DNA of 64,000 bases from NCBI GenBank assembly GCA_023433505.1, contig JAEZCO010000004.1, forward strand, positions 62,001 through 126,000. Reading direction: 5' to 3'. Shown here one piece after another: positions 27,614-36,410 of this stretch (positions are counted from its first letter, which is position 1; each line of letters begins with the position of its first letter). The DNA comes from Bacillota bacterium. Lineage in GTDB: Bacteria; Bacillota; Clostridia; Acetivibrionales; DTU013. The notes below the pieces were generated by a model. It had not been told where the DNA came from. It worked only from the letters and a program-made list of their open reading frames with translations, and did not search any database. The position numbers and the translations under genes were made by a program.

Positions 27614-27889
27614 TTGGCGGAATTGAGAAAGATACTAATAAGTCTACCGGATAATTTGTTGAAGGAAATCGACAATATCGTGTCTGTGGAAAGGACCAAC
27701 AGAAGCGAGTTTGTCAGAGAAGCCATGAGACTTTATATCCGGGAGAAGAGAAAAATCCAGATCATGGATAAGATGAAAAAGGGCTATCTCGAGATGGCCG
27801 AGATCAATATCAAGCTTGCAGAAGTATGTTATGATGCGGACTGTGACCAACAGCAAAATTATGAAGAACGGCTTGGGGAGTTGGAATAA
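27614..27889 (+). CDS. ndoAI: Antitoxin EndoAI, ribbon-helix-helix (CopG/MazE-like)
   Basis: A 91-residue antitoxin. AELRKILISLPDNLLKEIDNIVS is the ribbon-helix-helix DNA-binding core; the C-terminal half binds the toxin. The TTG at 27614 gives the usual start (MAELRK) with GGGGG 8 bases upstream; an in-frame ATG at 27593 and longer forms exist but have no better site. It precedes the toxin gene by 2 bases, the standard Firmicutes order after alr. Confidence 0.92.
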   Translation: MAELRKILISLPDNLLKEIDNIVSVERTNRSEFVREAMRLYIREKRKIQIMDKMKKGYLEMAEINIKLAEVCYDADCDQQQNYEERLGELE

Positions 27890-27891
27890 TA

Positions 27892-28242
27892 GTGTTGATA
27901 AAGCGCGGAGATATTTACTATGCGGACCTCAGTCCAGTGATTGGCTCGGAGCAGGGAGGTGTGCGGCCTGTTCTGGTAGTTCAGAACGATATCGGTAACA
28001 AGTATAGCCCTACAATTATTGCAGCGGCTATAACCTCTCAGATAAATAAGGCAAAGTTACCGACGCACATAGAAATAAGCGCCCAGGAGTATGGACTGCT
28101 GAAGGATTCTGTGATCCTGATGGAACAGATCAGGACAATTGACAAAAAACGTCTGAGGGAAAAAATCGGGCATCTTGACGACGAGCTTATGGAGAGAGTC
28201 AATGAAGCACTAACGATAAGCTTTGGACTTACCGATATATGA
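27892..28242 (+). CDS. ndoA: mRNA interferase EndoA (MazF family toxin)
   Basis: A 116-residue endoribonuclease, strikingly like Bacillus NdoA (KRGDIYYADLSPVIGSEQGGVRPVLVVQNDIGN; QIRTIDKKRL; HLDD). It cleaves mRNA at short specific sequences when not bound to EndoAI. The start is GTG at 27892 or TTG at 27895. A terminator follows at 28312. Confidence 0.96.
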   Translation: MLIKRGDIYYADLSPVIGSEQGGVRPVLVVQNDIGNKYSPTIIAAAITSQINKAKLPTHIEISAQEYGLLKDSVILMEQIRTIDKKRLREKIGHLDDELMERVNEALTISFGLTDI

Positions 28243-28311
28243 GATAAGTATGCGGTAGGGGAAAGACTGCCTGCAATGAAAGTTTTTGAAGCTGGTACAT
28301 ATTGTTTGAAG

Positions 28312-28337
28312 CGCCGGTACGGTTACCGGCGTTTTTC
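28312..28337 (+). terminator. Rho-independent terminator after ndoA
   Basis: CGCCGGTA with TTACCGGCG, a 3-4 base loop, then TTTTT. Confidence 0.9.
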
Positions 28338-28387
28338 TCTTAGAGTACTGCAAATGTTAATTCCCGTTTTTGAGAAAATGCAGGTTG

Positions 28388-28430
28388 CAGAGGCGAGCAG
28401 CAAAAGCCCCGCATTTGCGACCGGCCCCGG
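28388..28430 (+). repeat. GCGAGCAGCAAATGC leader repeat, copy b
   Basis: GGCGAGCAGCAAAAGC followed by GCATTTGCGACC, folding as GCAAAAGC/GCATTTGC with one mismatch. Same core as 24688-24735 and 42870-42912. It lies about 110 bases before the FAD oxidoreductase start. Confidence 0.6.
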
Positions 28431-28538
28431 CGTTCCGGGACTGCATTTTTGGAAATTTATACGGGAGGTTATATTTGCAGGCATTGGGATTGATTGGCAT
28501 TATTGAAATTCAATACCTTGATCAGCAGCGGGGGACAT

Positions 28539-30380
28539 ATGAAAAAGGAGTTCGTTTTCAGGCTCGTTTTAGCCTTGGCGATTTTTTTCCTGGTTTACCA
28601 ATTTGCGCTTAAGCCTATGCTTGGCAACAATACTGCCGGAAATGAAAGCAAAGGCAGGGATACACTGTATAAATCCGAAAGCACCGGAGATGAGTATGAT
28701 GTCATCGTATTCGGCGAGGAACCGGACGGGATAGCGGCAGCGGTCATGGCAGCCAGGCTTGGCGCCAGAACCCTTTTGCTCTCACAGCATGACAATCTCG
28801 GCGGAGTCATCTCCCGCTGTCTTCTAACCGATATGGAATTCCCCTTCGGCGCAGATAACAAGCTTCTAAACGGAGGATTCCTGTCGGAGCTTTATATGAA
28901 GCTGGGCAGGAAATTTTCACCACATGATTATGAAATGACAATAAACAATATGGTTAAGGACGAAAAAAATCTTGAGGTCAGATACAACATCCGGCTTGAT
29001 CCGCCCAGTATGAGAGAGTACAGGCTGGAAACCCTGAATCTCAAGGAAAATGACAAAGCGGCCGCCGTAAGAGGCAGGATATTTATTGACGCCACCGATA
29101 ACGGCGAGTTGCTTGCAGCCTGTAAAGTGTCTTTCACTACAGGCTCCGAAGATTTGAACCTCAAGGACAGCTATATGCCTCTGAGCTTGAATTTCGAAAT
29201 GACCGGAGCGGATAAATCCAAAGCCGAAAGTCTGATGAAAGAAACTGATTCGGGTTTATACAGGAAGCTGGCGAAATACAAGCCTGTGAATATTGATACG
29301 CGTATCGGCGATTTTTACATTCAGAATATCGATGAAAAAGACACCCTCATTGTTCAAGGACTCCAATTGGCAAATGTAAACGTAATGGATCCTATGAGGG
29401 TCAAAAGCGCCTATGGCGCAGCTGTAAAGGAAGCGAAGAATTTCGCCTTTTTCCTTTCCAAAACCTTTGAAGAATTGAAAGGCTGGGAGTTTAAAAGGCC
29501 TGCCGGAGAATTATATATCAGGGAAGGACGCCATTTTAAAGGCCTTTACACACTTGGCGTCAATGAGATCCTGGAAAATTCAATCCCCGACAAAACCATC
29601 GCCATGGGGTCGCTTCCCATACACATCGGGAAACTGGCGGGGCAGAGCTCCGTTTATGCCGGAGACCCGGTTCAGTACGGCATTCCCATAGGTTGCCTTA
29701 TTACGCCTCAAGTGGATAACCTGTTAATGACGGGCGCAAAAATATCCTATTCGTCGCTGGCCGCCTCCAGTGCGGGTACATTGGGAACATCGGCGGCAAC
29801 AGGCGCTTCGGCGGGAATAGTATCTGTCTATTGCCTGATGAATGGACAGGAGCCTGCGGATATTGAGCGGGAAAAGAATATTGAAAAAATCACCTCTTTC
29901 CGTGGATTTATGAACAAGCAGGGCATTTATCTGCCGGATAAGGAGATTAAAAATAAAAATACCTCCAACTGGTCATATCCGGCATTAAGGGAGCTGCTCT
30001 CCCTGGGGCTGGTATCCGGCGGCTTGAGCAACAATTACAACTTCGACAGGAAGGCGGTTCAGGCAGATCTGGCGATCCTCCTGCTGAACGGCATTTACCG
30101 GATGAGCAGCGATAAATATTCACTGGCCCTTGACCTGCGGATAAGGCCCTATTTCAGCAAGGAAGAGCTGACGAAGGAAAATACGGCAGAGCTTCTGGAA
30201 GCCTTATATGATTTGCCTGACAAAGGAAAGACTTCCTATGAAAAAGTTTGCAGACTGGGGTATATCAACGATATTATGCAGCTGGAGCTGAAGAATAAGA
30301 AGGTTCTGACAATGGATGACGTGTTCTACCTTGCGGCCCATAATATTAAAACCTTCACCGGCAAGGACATCAAGGACTGA
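28539..30380 (+). CDS. FAD-dependent oxidoreductase, membrane-anchored
   Basis: About 613 residues. One N-terminal membrane segment (residues 5-22) precedes an FAD-binding domain of the FAD_oxidored family: DVIVFGEEPDGIAAAVMAARLG with a degenerate dinucleotide motif, then LLSQHDNLGGVISRC, IFIDATDNGELLAACKV and a C-terminal GTSAATGASAGIV. The last 130 residues have a repeated-helix look resembling surface-layer or dockable modules but are not recognised. The ATG at 28539 follows GGGGGA; 28494 lacks a site. Probably an extracytoplasmic enzyme; the substrate is unknown. Confidence 0.78.
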   Translation: MKKEFVFRLVLALAIFFLVYQFALKPMLGNNTAGNESKGRDTLYKSESTGDEYDVIVFGEEPDGIAAAVMAARLGARTLLLSQHDNLGGVISRCLLTDMEFPFGADNKLLNGGFLSELYMKLGRKFSPHDYEMTINNMVKDEKNLEVRYNIRLDPPSMREYRLETLNLKENDKAAAVRGRIFIDATDNGELLAACKVSFTTGSEDLNLKDSYMPLSLNFEMTGADKSKAESLMKETDSGLYRKLAKYKPVNIDTRIGDFYIQNIDEKDTLIVQGLQLANVNVMDPMRVKSAYGAAVKEAKNFAFFLSKTFEELKGWEFKRPAGELYIREGRHFKGLYTLGVNEILENSIPDKTIAMGSLPIHIGKLAGQSSVYAGDPVQYGIPIGCLITPQVDNLLMTGAKISYSSLAASSAGTLGTSAATGASAGIVSVYCLMNGQEPADIEREKNIEKITSFRGFMNKQGIYLPDKEIKNKNTSNWSYPALRELLSLGLVSGGLSNNYNFDRKAVQADLAILLLNGIYRMSSDKYSLALDLRIRPYFSKEELTKENTAELLEALYDLPDKGKTSYEKVCRLGYINDIMQLELKNKKVLTMDDVFYLAAHNIKTFTGKDIKD

Positions 30381-30540
30381 AGAAGTTAATATTCTCAGAA
30401 TTTTTCGCTGCGGTCCTTTGGGCAGGAAATTAAGAGCTTTGCAAAAAGAAGCTTCCAATATTTCCTTAGCGCTGACAAATGTATAGAAATTAACTATTAT
30501 AAATAGGAATAATGCAATTTTTTTTGCAAAATTCATATTT

Positions 30541-30630
30541 ATACGAGGCTCAACGATGTCCCCCGCCCCTATATAAGGTGGCGGGTGCCGAATGGGTGTT
30601 CAGGCGGTGAGCATATTTCCCGCCTCGCTT
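30541..30630. repeat. Three-way-junction repeat, copy B
   Basis: Outer stem CGAGGC 30544-30549 with GCCTCG 30622-30627 (its inner pairs compete with the third stem); second stem CCCGCC 30562-30567 with GGCGGG 30580-30585; third stem GGCGG(t)GAG 30603-30611 with TTCCCGCC 30617-30624. It shares the unpaired ACGATGTCC and CGAAT segments with copies A and C. It lies in the 282-base gap between convergent genes, which holds no ORF I would support. Confidence 0.6.
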
Positions 30631-30662
30631 ATTTCTATAAGTAAACTGCCGCACTTGCAGCT

Positions 30663-31904
30663 TTATCTGTAAAATTCGTCAACAGCCTCAAACATGGCGG
30701 CAATGTTTGCAGGAGGGACGTCAGGCATAATATTATGGATGGGGTTGAAAACGAATCCGCCGCCGGGGGCGAAAATTTCAAGCCTCCGCTTTACATCCTC
30801 CTTTACCTGTGCCGGGTTGCCTCGGTTCAGGATATGGCGGGTATCGCTGCCTCCGCCCCAGAAGACGATATCCGAGCCGAATTCCTTTTTGAGTTTTTCA
30901 GGCTCCATTTCATGGCAGGTAGTCTGCACAGGATTGATAATATCGTACCCCGCTTCGATTAAATCAGGAAGCAGCTTGTAGATGGAGCCGCAGGAATGCA
31001 GGAAGGTTTTCATACCGCTGTGCTTTTTAACGTAGTCACACAGCATTTTGTGCCTTGGTTTAAAAAGCTTCCGGTAAACTTCCGGCGCCATAAAGGGGCC
31101 GCTGTCCATGCCCAGGTCGTCTCCGAAACGCAAGATGTCAACAATATCGCCAACAGCATTGCACACCTTTTCCAAAGTGGCAAGATGCTTCTCCATCAAG
31201 GCATCCAGAAGCCTCTCCACTTCTTCGGGTTCAAGGTACAGGTCCATGAGGAAATTATCCATTCTCCTGAGAAAAGTTCCCCATTCAAAGAGATTGCAGC
31301 CGCATACGATCATCAAAGCGCGGTCTGTATTTTCCCGTAAATAAAGGGCCTTTTCCCTCAGCTGCTGCCAGAAGCCGGGATTGCCGGCATTATCCCAGGG
31401 ACTGTGGGCCAGAGCCTGCCAGACAACCTTTCCCATGGCCTCCGACAGACCGGAATAATCCGACGGAAAGCCGTCGAGATAGGGGAAGGCGGTCTGGTCA
31501 AAAAATGTGGCACCCACCGGCATTTTGCCTACCAGGGTTCCGTCGGCAAGGAAGGCATGGAAGCTCCCGTCCGGCTGTACCAAAGGCCTGAACCATGCCG
31601 GGTACTCGGCGCTGCTGCCGTCGGGGAGCTTTACTTTATACCAGTCGCTGTCGGCAGTATTGAACGCTCTGCCGATATCAATGACATCTATGCCAAACCG
31701 GTCCAGGATTTCCTCCTCCGGCTGTGATACCTGCTGGACAACGTCGTACACCCTGTTGTGGCCGGTTTGTATTCCCAGGTATTTTTTCAGGTTGTTGTAT
31801 GCAATGGCCGAGATTCCCGAGCTGGGTGTGGAGCCCAGGTCTATGGCGACTCTGTCAGGTTCCTTATGGTTGATGCTTGTGAGGACACGTTCTCTGGAAT
31901 TCAT
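30663..31904 (-). CDS. Uroporphyrinogen decarboxylase (URO-D) superfamily protein
   Basis: A 413-residue paralogue of the gene at 3328-4554, with the same FLHSCG motif (H303, C305) and SGISAIAYNNLKKYLG segment, and again no Cys at the position of the third MtaA zinc ligand. The ORF extends to 32000, but MNSRERV at 31904 matches the start of the paralogue and has GGGG upstream. It diverges from an AraC/cupin regulator, its probable controller. Not HemE by motif. Function unknown; a methyltransferase-like role is the best-founded guess. Confidence 0.83.
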   Translation of the reverse strand: MNSRERVLTSINHKEPDRVAIDLGSTPSSGISAIAYNNLKKYLGIQTGHNRVYDVVQQVSQPEEEILDRFGIDVIDIGRAFNTADSDWYKVKLPDGSSAEYPAWFRPLVQPDGSFHAFLADGTLVGKMPVGATFFDQTAFPYLDGFPSDYSGLSEAMGKVVWQALAHSPWDNAGNPGFWQQLREKALYLRENTDRALMIVCGCNLFEWGTFLRRMDNFLMDLYLEPEEVERLLDALMEKHLATLEKVCNAVGDIVDILRFGDDLGMDSGPFMAPEVYRKLFKPRHKMLCDYVKKHSGMKTFLHSCGSIYKLLPDLIEAGYDIINPVQTTCHEMEPEKLKKEFGSDIVFWGGGSDTRHILNRGNPAQVKEDVKRRLEIFAPGGGFVFNPIHNIMPDVPPANIAAMFEAVDEFYR

Positions 31905-32106
31905 CGATTTAACCCCGCTTTCTGCGATTTGCTTCCGGCTTCTGCCGTCCATAAATTCATTTCTTAAATTTATTTTATACCAGATACGGACTGCTTTCAT
32001 GCGTAAAAGCGAAAAAAAATTTACTAAAAGCGCAATTTTTGATACAATAGCCTATAGAGGGTTAAGCAAAAGAGTTGAGAAAAAGGATAATTTCGGGAGG
32101 CATCGA

Positions 32107-33006
32107 TTGAATACTGAAAAGCTCCATTCGTCTTATATCACAGGGACATGTATTGACGAAACCTTCGGAAAATACCGGATGTCTTGCAAGGTAGGAACTT
32201 ATTGCCTCTTTGGCTTTGACCAGGTTTCAAACCAGAGGCATCAGCATGACTGCTATGAACTATGTGTTGTTATAGAAGGAAAAGGAAACTTTCTGTACGG
32301 AAACACTGTGCATAAGCTACAAAAAGGCGATGTCATTATGGCTGAACCCGGCGTTGGACATGAAATCCAGGCAGACGCAAAGGAAAACCTGCTGCTTGTA
32401 TATATTTTTATTGAAATCAAAGACAATCACCGGACAGCCGCAGGCAAATCCTATGGGGAAAAGTGTATTGACGGCTTTTTGAAAGGTCATGGCCAAAAGA
32501 CTTCCCAGGAGCACCTGCTGGCGTATCTTGAATTTATTGAAGCCTATAATTCGCCCAAAAGAAAAATCCATTTCGGGACCTATGAGGCCTTGAAAAACCT
32601 TGTCCTTGAGAGCCTGGTGTCACTTTCGGACAACAGCGGCAGTCCTCCGGTTGAAATTGCTAAAAATATTCTTGAAAATTCTCTGGATTATATCGACGCA
32701 AACCTGCACAAAAAAATGCTTGTAAAGGACATTGCCGCCAACTGCTGTACAACCCCGAGAAACCTGGAATATTTGTTCAGAAAGCATATCGGCAAAACTG
32801 TGGTAGGGTATATGAATGAAAAGAAAATGGCTCTGGCCTGCCATTACCTGGACATGTATTTCAGTATTACCGATACGGCCAATTTTGTGGGTATCGGCAG
32901 CTCCTCGCAGTTCTCAACCCTGTTTAAAAAGTACAAGGCTATATCGCCAAAGCAGTATCAATTGGCCGGAATAGCAGGCATAAAGAGCATGGGCAGAAGA
33001 CTTTAA
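32107..33006 (+). CDS. AraC family regulator with cupin sensor domain
   Basis: A 299-residue regulator. N-terminal cupin (HQHDCYELCVVIEGKG to PGVGHEI, about 45-90) and C-terminal double helix-turn-helix (about 190-290; LVKDIAANCCTTPRNLEYLFRKHIGKTVVGYM, ending QFSTLFKKYKAISPKQYQ). The frame is open much further upstream (to 31507) but that part is antisense to the URO-D gene. The TTG at 32107 has GGGAGG 6 bases upstream. It probably regulates the divergent URO-D gene in response to a small molecule. Confidence 0.9.
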   Translation: MNTEKLHSSYITGTCIDETFGKYRMSCKVGTYCLFGFDQVSNQRHQHDCYELCVVIEGKGNFLYGNTVHKLQKGDVIMAEPGVGHEIQADAKENLLLVYIFIEIKDNHRTAAGKSYGEKCIDGFLKGHGQKTSQEHLLAYLEFIEAYNSPKRKIHFGTYEALKNLVLESLVSLSDNSGSPPVEIAKNILENSLDYIDANLHKKMLVKDIAANCCTTPRNLEYLFRKHIGKTVVGYMNEKKMALACHYLDMYFSITDTANFVGIGSSSQFSTLFKKYKAISPKQYQLAGIAGIKSMGRRL

Positions 33007-33117
33007 CAAAAGGAAATTACAACTGTGAAAAATATCAGTCGTATCTATTGAAGCGCAAGCAAAAATTGATATAATTTTAGTTAGGGTATAGTTTTCAGTG
33101 TTTCAGGAGGAATGGAT

Positions 33118-34239
33118 ATGAGGGGAAAAAAAGAAATGATATACAGGCAGTTGGGAAATACGGGCATAAAGATTTCAGTATTGAGTTTTGGTACGATGCG
33201 GTGGACCTCCGAAGAAAGCTGTTATGAGACGATTCAAAAAGGCATTGATGCCGGAATGAACTATTTTGATACCTCAACGGGCTACGTGGAGGGAAAGAGC
33301 GAAATATGGACAGGGAAAGCGGTAAAGGACAGGCGTTCGGAAGTCTATTTTTCCAGTAAGTCGCAGTATGGTTCGGCACCTTCGGAGTCGGCAGTAAGAA
33401 AGTCTATTGAGAATTCGTTAAAAAAGGCAGGACTTGAGTATTTCGATTTTTACCAGTTATGGGGTTTGAGCAATATGGACATGCTGAGGGAGGCTGCAAA
33501 AAAAAGAGGCTTTCTTGAAGGCGTCAGAAAAGCAAAAGACGAAGGACTGATAAAATACGGCACAGGCTTTACTTTCCACGGCACGGCGGATGTATTCAAG
33601 GCTGCTGTTGACAGCGGAGAATTTATCTGCGCCACAGTTTCATACAATCTTATGAACCGTAAAGAGGAAGAGCAAATCAGGTACGCAGGTGAGAACGGCG
33701 TCGGCATATTCATTATGAATCCCCTTGCAGGAGGGGTACTTGCCATGGCAGGTGAGCAGAAATATGACTTCCTGAAGGATAAGGACAGCGGCACATGGTA
33801 TGGCGCTTTGCGCTTCCTTTTGGCAAACAGGAATATTACGGCAGCTCTCATAGGGCTTTCCCTGCCCGACCAGATCGAAAAAAACCTAAAAGTACTGGAT
33901 AACCTGGAGGAACTGGACGAGGCTTACAGAGCCGGACTGATAGAAAAGATTGACCGGATAGAGCTTGAAAAAAAAGGCCTTTGTACCGGATGCAGGTACT
34001 GTGAAGTCTGTCCCAAAAAATTCAGTCCTTCTAAGCTGATGCAGATTTTGCGGGACTTTAAGCTATACGGCATGAAGAAACACGACCTGAAAAACTGGAT
34101 CTACTCCAGGTATGTCCATGACCAGCCGCCGGAGCTTCAACTGAAAAAATGCATCGAGTGCGGCAAGTGCCAGTCCAAATGTCCTCAAAAGCTTGAAATA
34201 CTGGCTGAAATAAGAAAAACAAAGAGTATTTTCAGATAG
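33118..34239 (+). CDS. Aldo/keto reductase with C-terminal 4Fe-4S clusters
   Basis: A 373-residue protein. An aldo/keto reductase barrel fills residues 8-285 (RQLGNTGIKISVLSFGT; NYFDTSTGY with the catalytic-type Asp/Tyr; YFSSKSQ with the Lys). The usual catalytic His position reads FYQLWGLSN, with Trp. The C-terminus carries ferredoxin-like cysteines (CTGCRYCEVCP and CIECGKCQSKCP), so it may be a two-cluster, flavin-free redox enzyme. Of the ATGs at 33112 and 33118, the second is 7 bases from AGGAGG and preferred. Substrate unknown. Confidence 0.88.
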   Translation: MRGKKEMIYRQLGNTGIKISVLSFGTMRWTSEESCYETIQKGIDAGMNYFDTSTGYVEGKSEIWTGKAVKDRRSEVYFSSKSQYGSAPSESAVRKSIENSLKKAGLEYFDFYQLWGLSNMDMLREAAKKRGFLEGVRKAKDEGLIKYGTGFTFHGTADVFKAAVDSGEFICATVSYNLMNRKEEEQIRYAGENGVGIFIMNPLAGGVLAMAGEQKYDFLKDKDSGTWYGALRFLLANRNITAALIGLSLPDQIEKNLKVLDNLEELDEAYRAGLIEKIDRIELEKKGLCTGCRYCEVCPKKFSPSKLMQILRDFKLYGMKKHDLKNWIYSRYVHDQPPELQLKKCIECGKCQSKCPQKLEILAEIRKTKSIFR

Positions 34240-34287
34240 GGAACGGTTAAAGACAACTGACGCGAAGGTATACTATCTTGAAGAAGC

Positions 34288-34391
34288 GGCTTGCGGTATT
34301 CTGGGACGCGGTGACTTCGGTGAGTTTATCAATCGCCGGGATTTGAGCGGCGGGACATCGCTTTCAGAATCATTTGACAGTACCGCAAGCC
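34288..34391. repeat. 11-base perfect inverted repeat with long structured loop
   Basis: GGCTTGCGGTA at 34288-34298 pairs perfectly with TACCGCAAGCC at 34381-34391; TTCTG/CAGAA pairing extends inward after an 11-base bulge. It fills the 167-base gap between the aldo/keto reductase and the convergent hydrolase. It lacks a T tract, so it is not an obvious terminator. Confidence 0.55.
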
Positions 34392-34406
34392 AGGGAGAAG
34401 TCATAT

Positions 34407-35111
34407 TTAAATTCCCGTGACGAACTTGATCATTTTCTCCGATACGTATAAGGGCATGGCTGTGCCGTGCCCCATTCCGGGAACTTCTACATATTCGACC
34501 TTCAAGCCCCTGTCCTTCATTCTGGCGACCATCTTGTCCGAATGGATTTGTTTATTGACCGCCTCATCCTTGTCTCCATGAATGACCAAATAAGGAATAT
34601 CCGGCATACCGGCGGCTTGCTGCAGCGGGGAGTGCTCCGTAAACAATTCGTCCATGCTCTCTTTGTATCCCCTGAAAGCATGGTAGATGGTCTTGGGAAG
34701 GTCAGCTCTCTCGCTGAAATGATATTTCAGGTCACAAACCGGACATAAGGCCAGGCAGGCCGCGATTGATTTTCTGGAATAGCGCGTATATAAAAGGGAA
34801 GATAGCCCGCCCATGCTCATCCCCGTAGAAACCAGAGGGATGTCTTTACCCAAGGAGTAGTTTTCATAAACCGAATCCACGAGATCGTCTACAAATCCTC
34901 TTGCTTCCCTGTTCATCCACGACCAGGGCCCGTAGTATGGAAATACCACAAGCCAGCCGTCTCTTGCCCATTCCAGTTCGACTGTATCGGGACTGTTTTT
35001 GGCCGCGGTATAGCCGAGTCCATGAAATGCCAAGGCTACCCCGCGGATTTTACCTGTGACATATTGATCGCCAATCCATGCGACATCTTTGATTTTAGCC
35101 AGGTCCATCAT
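34407..35111 (-). CDS. Alpha/beta hydrolase (esterase/dienelactone-hydrolase-like)
   Basis: A 234-residue serine hydrolase with the full triad visible: nucleophile S99 in GMSMGG, the acid in HGDKDEAVN and His in GMGHGTAMP. No signal peptide, so cytoplasmic. ATG with AAGGAGTGAGG upstream. It is followed on the same strand upstream by the URO-D-like and AraC sensor genes, 32 bases from the former, which suggests an operon and a role in deacylating an imported carbohydrate (inference). Confidence 0.88.
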   Translation of the reverse strand: MMDLAKIKDVAWIGDQYVTGKIRGVALAFHGLGYTAAKNSPDTVELEWARDGWLVVFPYYGPWSWMNREARGFVDDLVDSVYENYSLGKDIPLVSTGMSMGGLSSLLYTRYSRKSIAACLALCPVCDLKYHFSERADLPKTIYHAFRGYKESMDELFTEHSPLQQAAGMPDIPYLVIHGDKDEAVNKQIHSDKMVARMKDRGLKVEYVEVPGMGHGTAMPLYVSEKMIKFVTGI

Positions 35112-35143
35112 ATACCCTCACTCCTTTTCTGCTTCCATCTTTT

Positions 35144-36250
35144 TTACTTCCACCTTTCAATGCGCTTGAGCGCCGCCTCGGCCTCGTCCTGGCTGGAGAG
35201 GTGCATGGCGAAGAACAGCCCTTCCGGACGCAGGTTTTCGATGAGCGCGTCCAGCTCACATGGGTGTATGCCCGTCAATATCAGCCCGCGCTTGCGCTCC
35301 TGGATACGCTTCATAACCGGAAGCCACTCGTCGTTGAAGTAGGATTGCCAGAACTTGCCGTCGTTCTGCAGCATCACGCTGGGTACGCATTGAATCGCGC
35401 AGATGTCCTCAATATCCAGAAGGGTTTCCAGATGGCGGATTTGGCCGGGCCCATCCAAATGGTACGCAGCCCGGTCAAACCACTTGGCTTCCTTTGCCAG
35501 GTCAGGGGCGACGAATTCGTCGAACATCCTGGGGGAAATCATCGCGGAGAAATCACACTGCATCGGATACCAGGCGCCCGGGCACCACAGGCCCATCCAA
35601 GCGGAGCTGCCCTGCTGATACTGGGCCATCAGCCCCATCAGACGGTCGTAAGCCTGTTTCCACGCTGTCTGGACCTCGGCTGCGGCTGTCTTTACGGCTT
35701 CGGGCTCGTCGTAGAGGTCCAGGAGCAGACTGTCGGCGCCCCGCAGCGAAGCGACGATGTCCAGCGTACCGCCCAGGTCGGTGATGCCCACATGGTAATC
35801 GCCGCAAGCGTTTTGGCATAAGAGCCCGGTCATTTCCCATGCCGTCTTCCACAGGGGGGAGTCCCAGTCCATGAGGATGGGCGCGCGGGTAGCCCAATCG
35901 GCGATAGGCAGATTCACGTCGAACCACACCGTATCCGGCGCCAGGCGGAATCCGCCGCCTACAAAGGCTCCCAGGTCACCGGGTCCAAGGTCGATATGGT
36001 GGAAGGGGAAGGCGTCCGCGCCATAGTAGGTGTGGTTGAAGGTTGCCAGGATGTTCTCCAGGCGGTATTGCGGGTCCAGCCACTTTTCCTGCAGGTCGCG
36101 GGGAGGCCGCGGCAGAGCTATGGCCGGGTCCAGGAGCGTATTGCGCGGCGCGTAGAAGGCACAGCAGCAGCGGTCGACAATTTCCCCCTGCCAGAAGGCC
36201 GTGAAGCGCTGCCGGCTGGCAGGCCAATCCATCTTATATTTCATATGCAT
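35144..36250 (-). CDS. URO-D superfamily-like protein (divergent)
   Basis: A 368-residue protein with a URO-D-like barrel pattern (YHLDG in the place of the HxCG zinc motif; Asp/Glu-rich ends), more distant from the paralogues in this window. Both metal-type Cys are missing. ATGs at 36250 and 36244 are possible. The codons are G+C-rich, like the adjacent AraC sensor and unlike the surrounding genes. It forms a minus-strand group with the hydrolase. Function unknown. Confidence 0.7.
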   Translation of the reverse strand: MHMKYKMDWPASRQRFTAFWQGEIVDRCCCAFYAPRNTLLDPAIALPRPPRDLQEKWLDPQYRLENILATFNHTYYGADAFPFHHIDLGPGDLGAFVGGGFRLAPDTVWFDVNLPIADWATRAPILMDWDSPLWKTAWEMTGLLCQNACGDYHVGITDLGGTLDIVASLRGADSLLLDLYDEPEAVKTAAAEVQTAWKQAYDRLMGLMAQYQQGSSAWMGLWCPGAWYPMQCDFSAMISPRMFDEFVAPDLAKEAKWFDRAAYHLDGPGQIRHLETLLDIEDICAIQCVPSVMLQNDGKFWQSYFNDEWLPVMKRIQERKRGLILTGIHPCELDALIENLRPEGLFFAMHLSSQDEAEAALKRIERWK

Positions 36251-36410
36251 ACCTTATCCTTTCACAAGCAATTTCTGTGTTGCATACGAAAATAGTAGCA
36301 CGTCCAAAATGCGAATGTATACGATTAAATTTGCTTTTTGCCTTTATATTTAATGTGATACACGGCGTTTTTAATGCTATACACGGCGGGCTCCCCTGCG
36401 CTTGCCGCCG

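Noticed and set aside
31507..32106. Long N-terminal extension of the AraC/cupin frame
   Set aside because: It lies antisense over the URO-D gene and has no ribosome site; the TTG at 32107 has a strong one and gives the normal AraC/cupin N-terminus.
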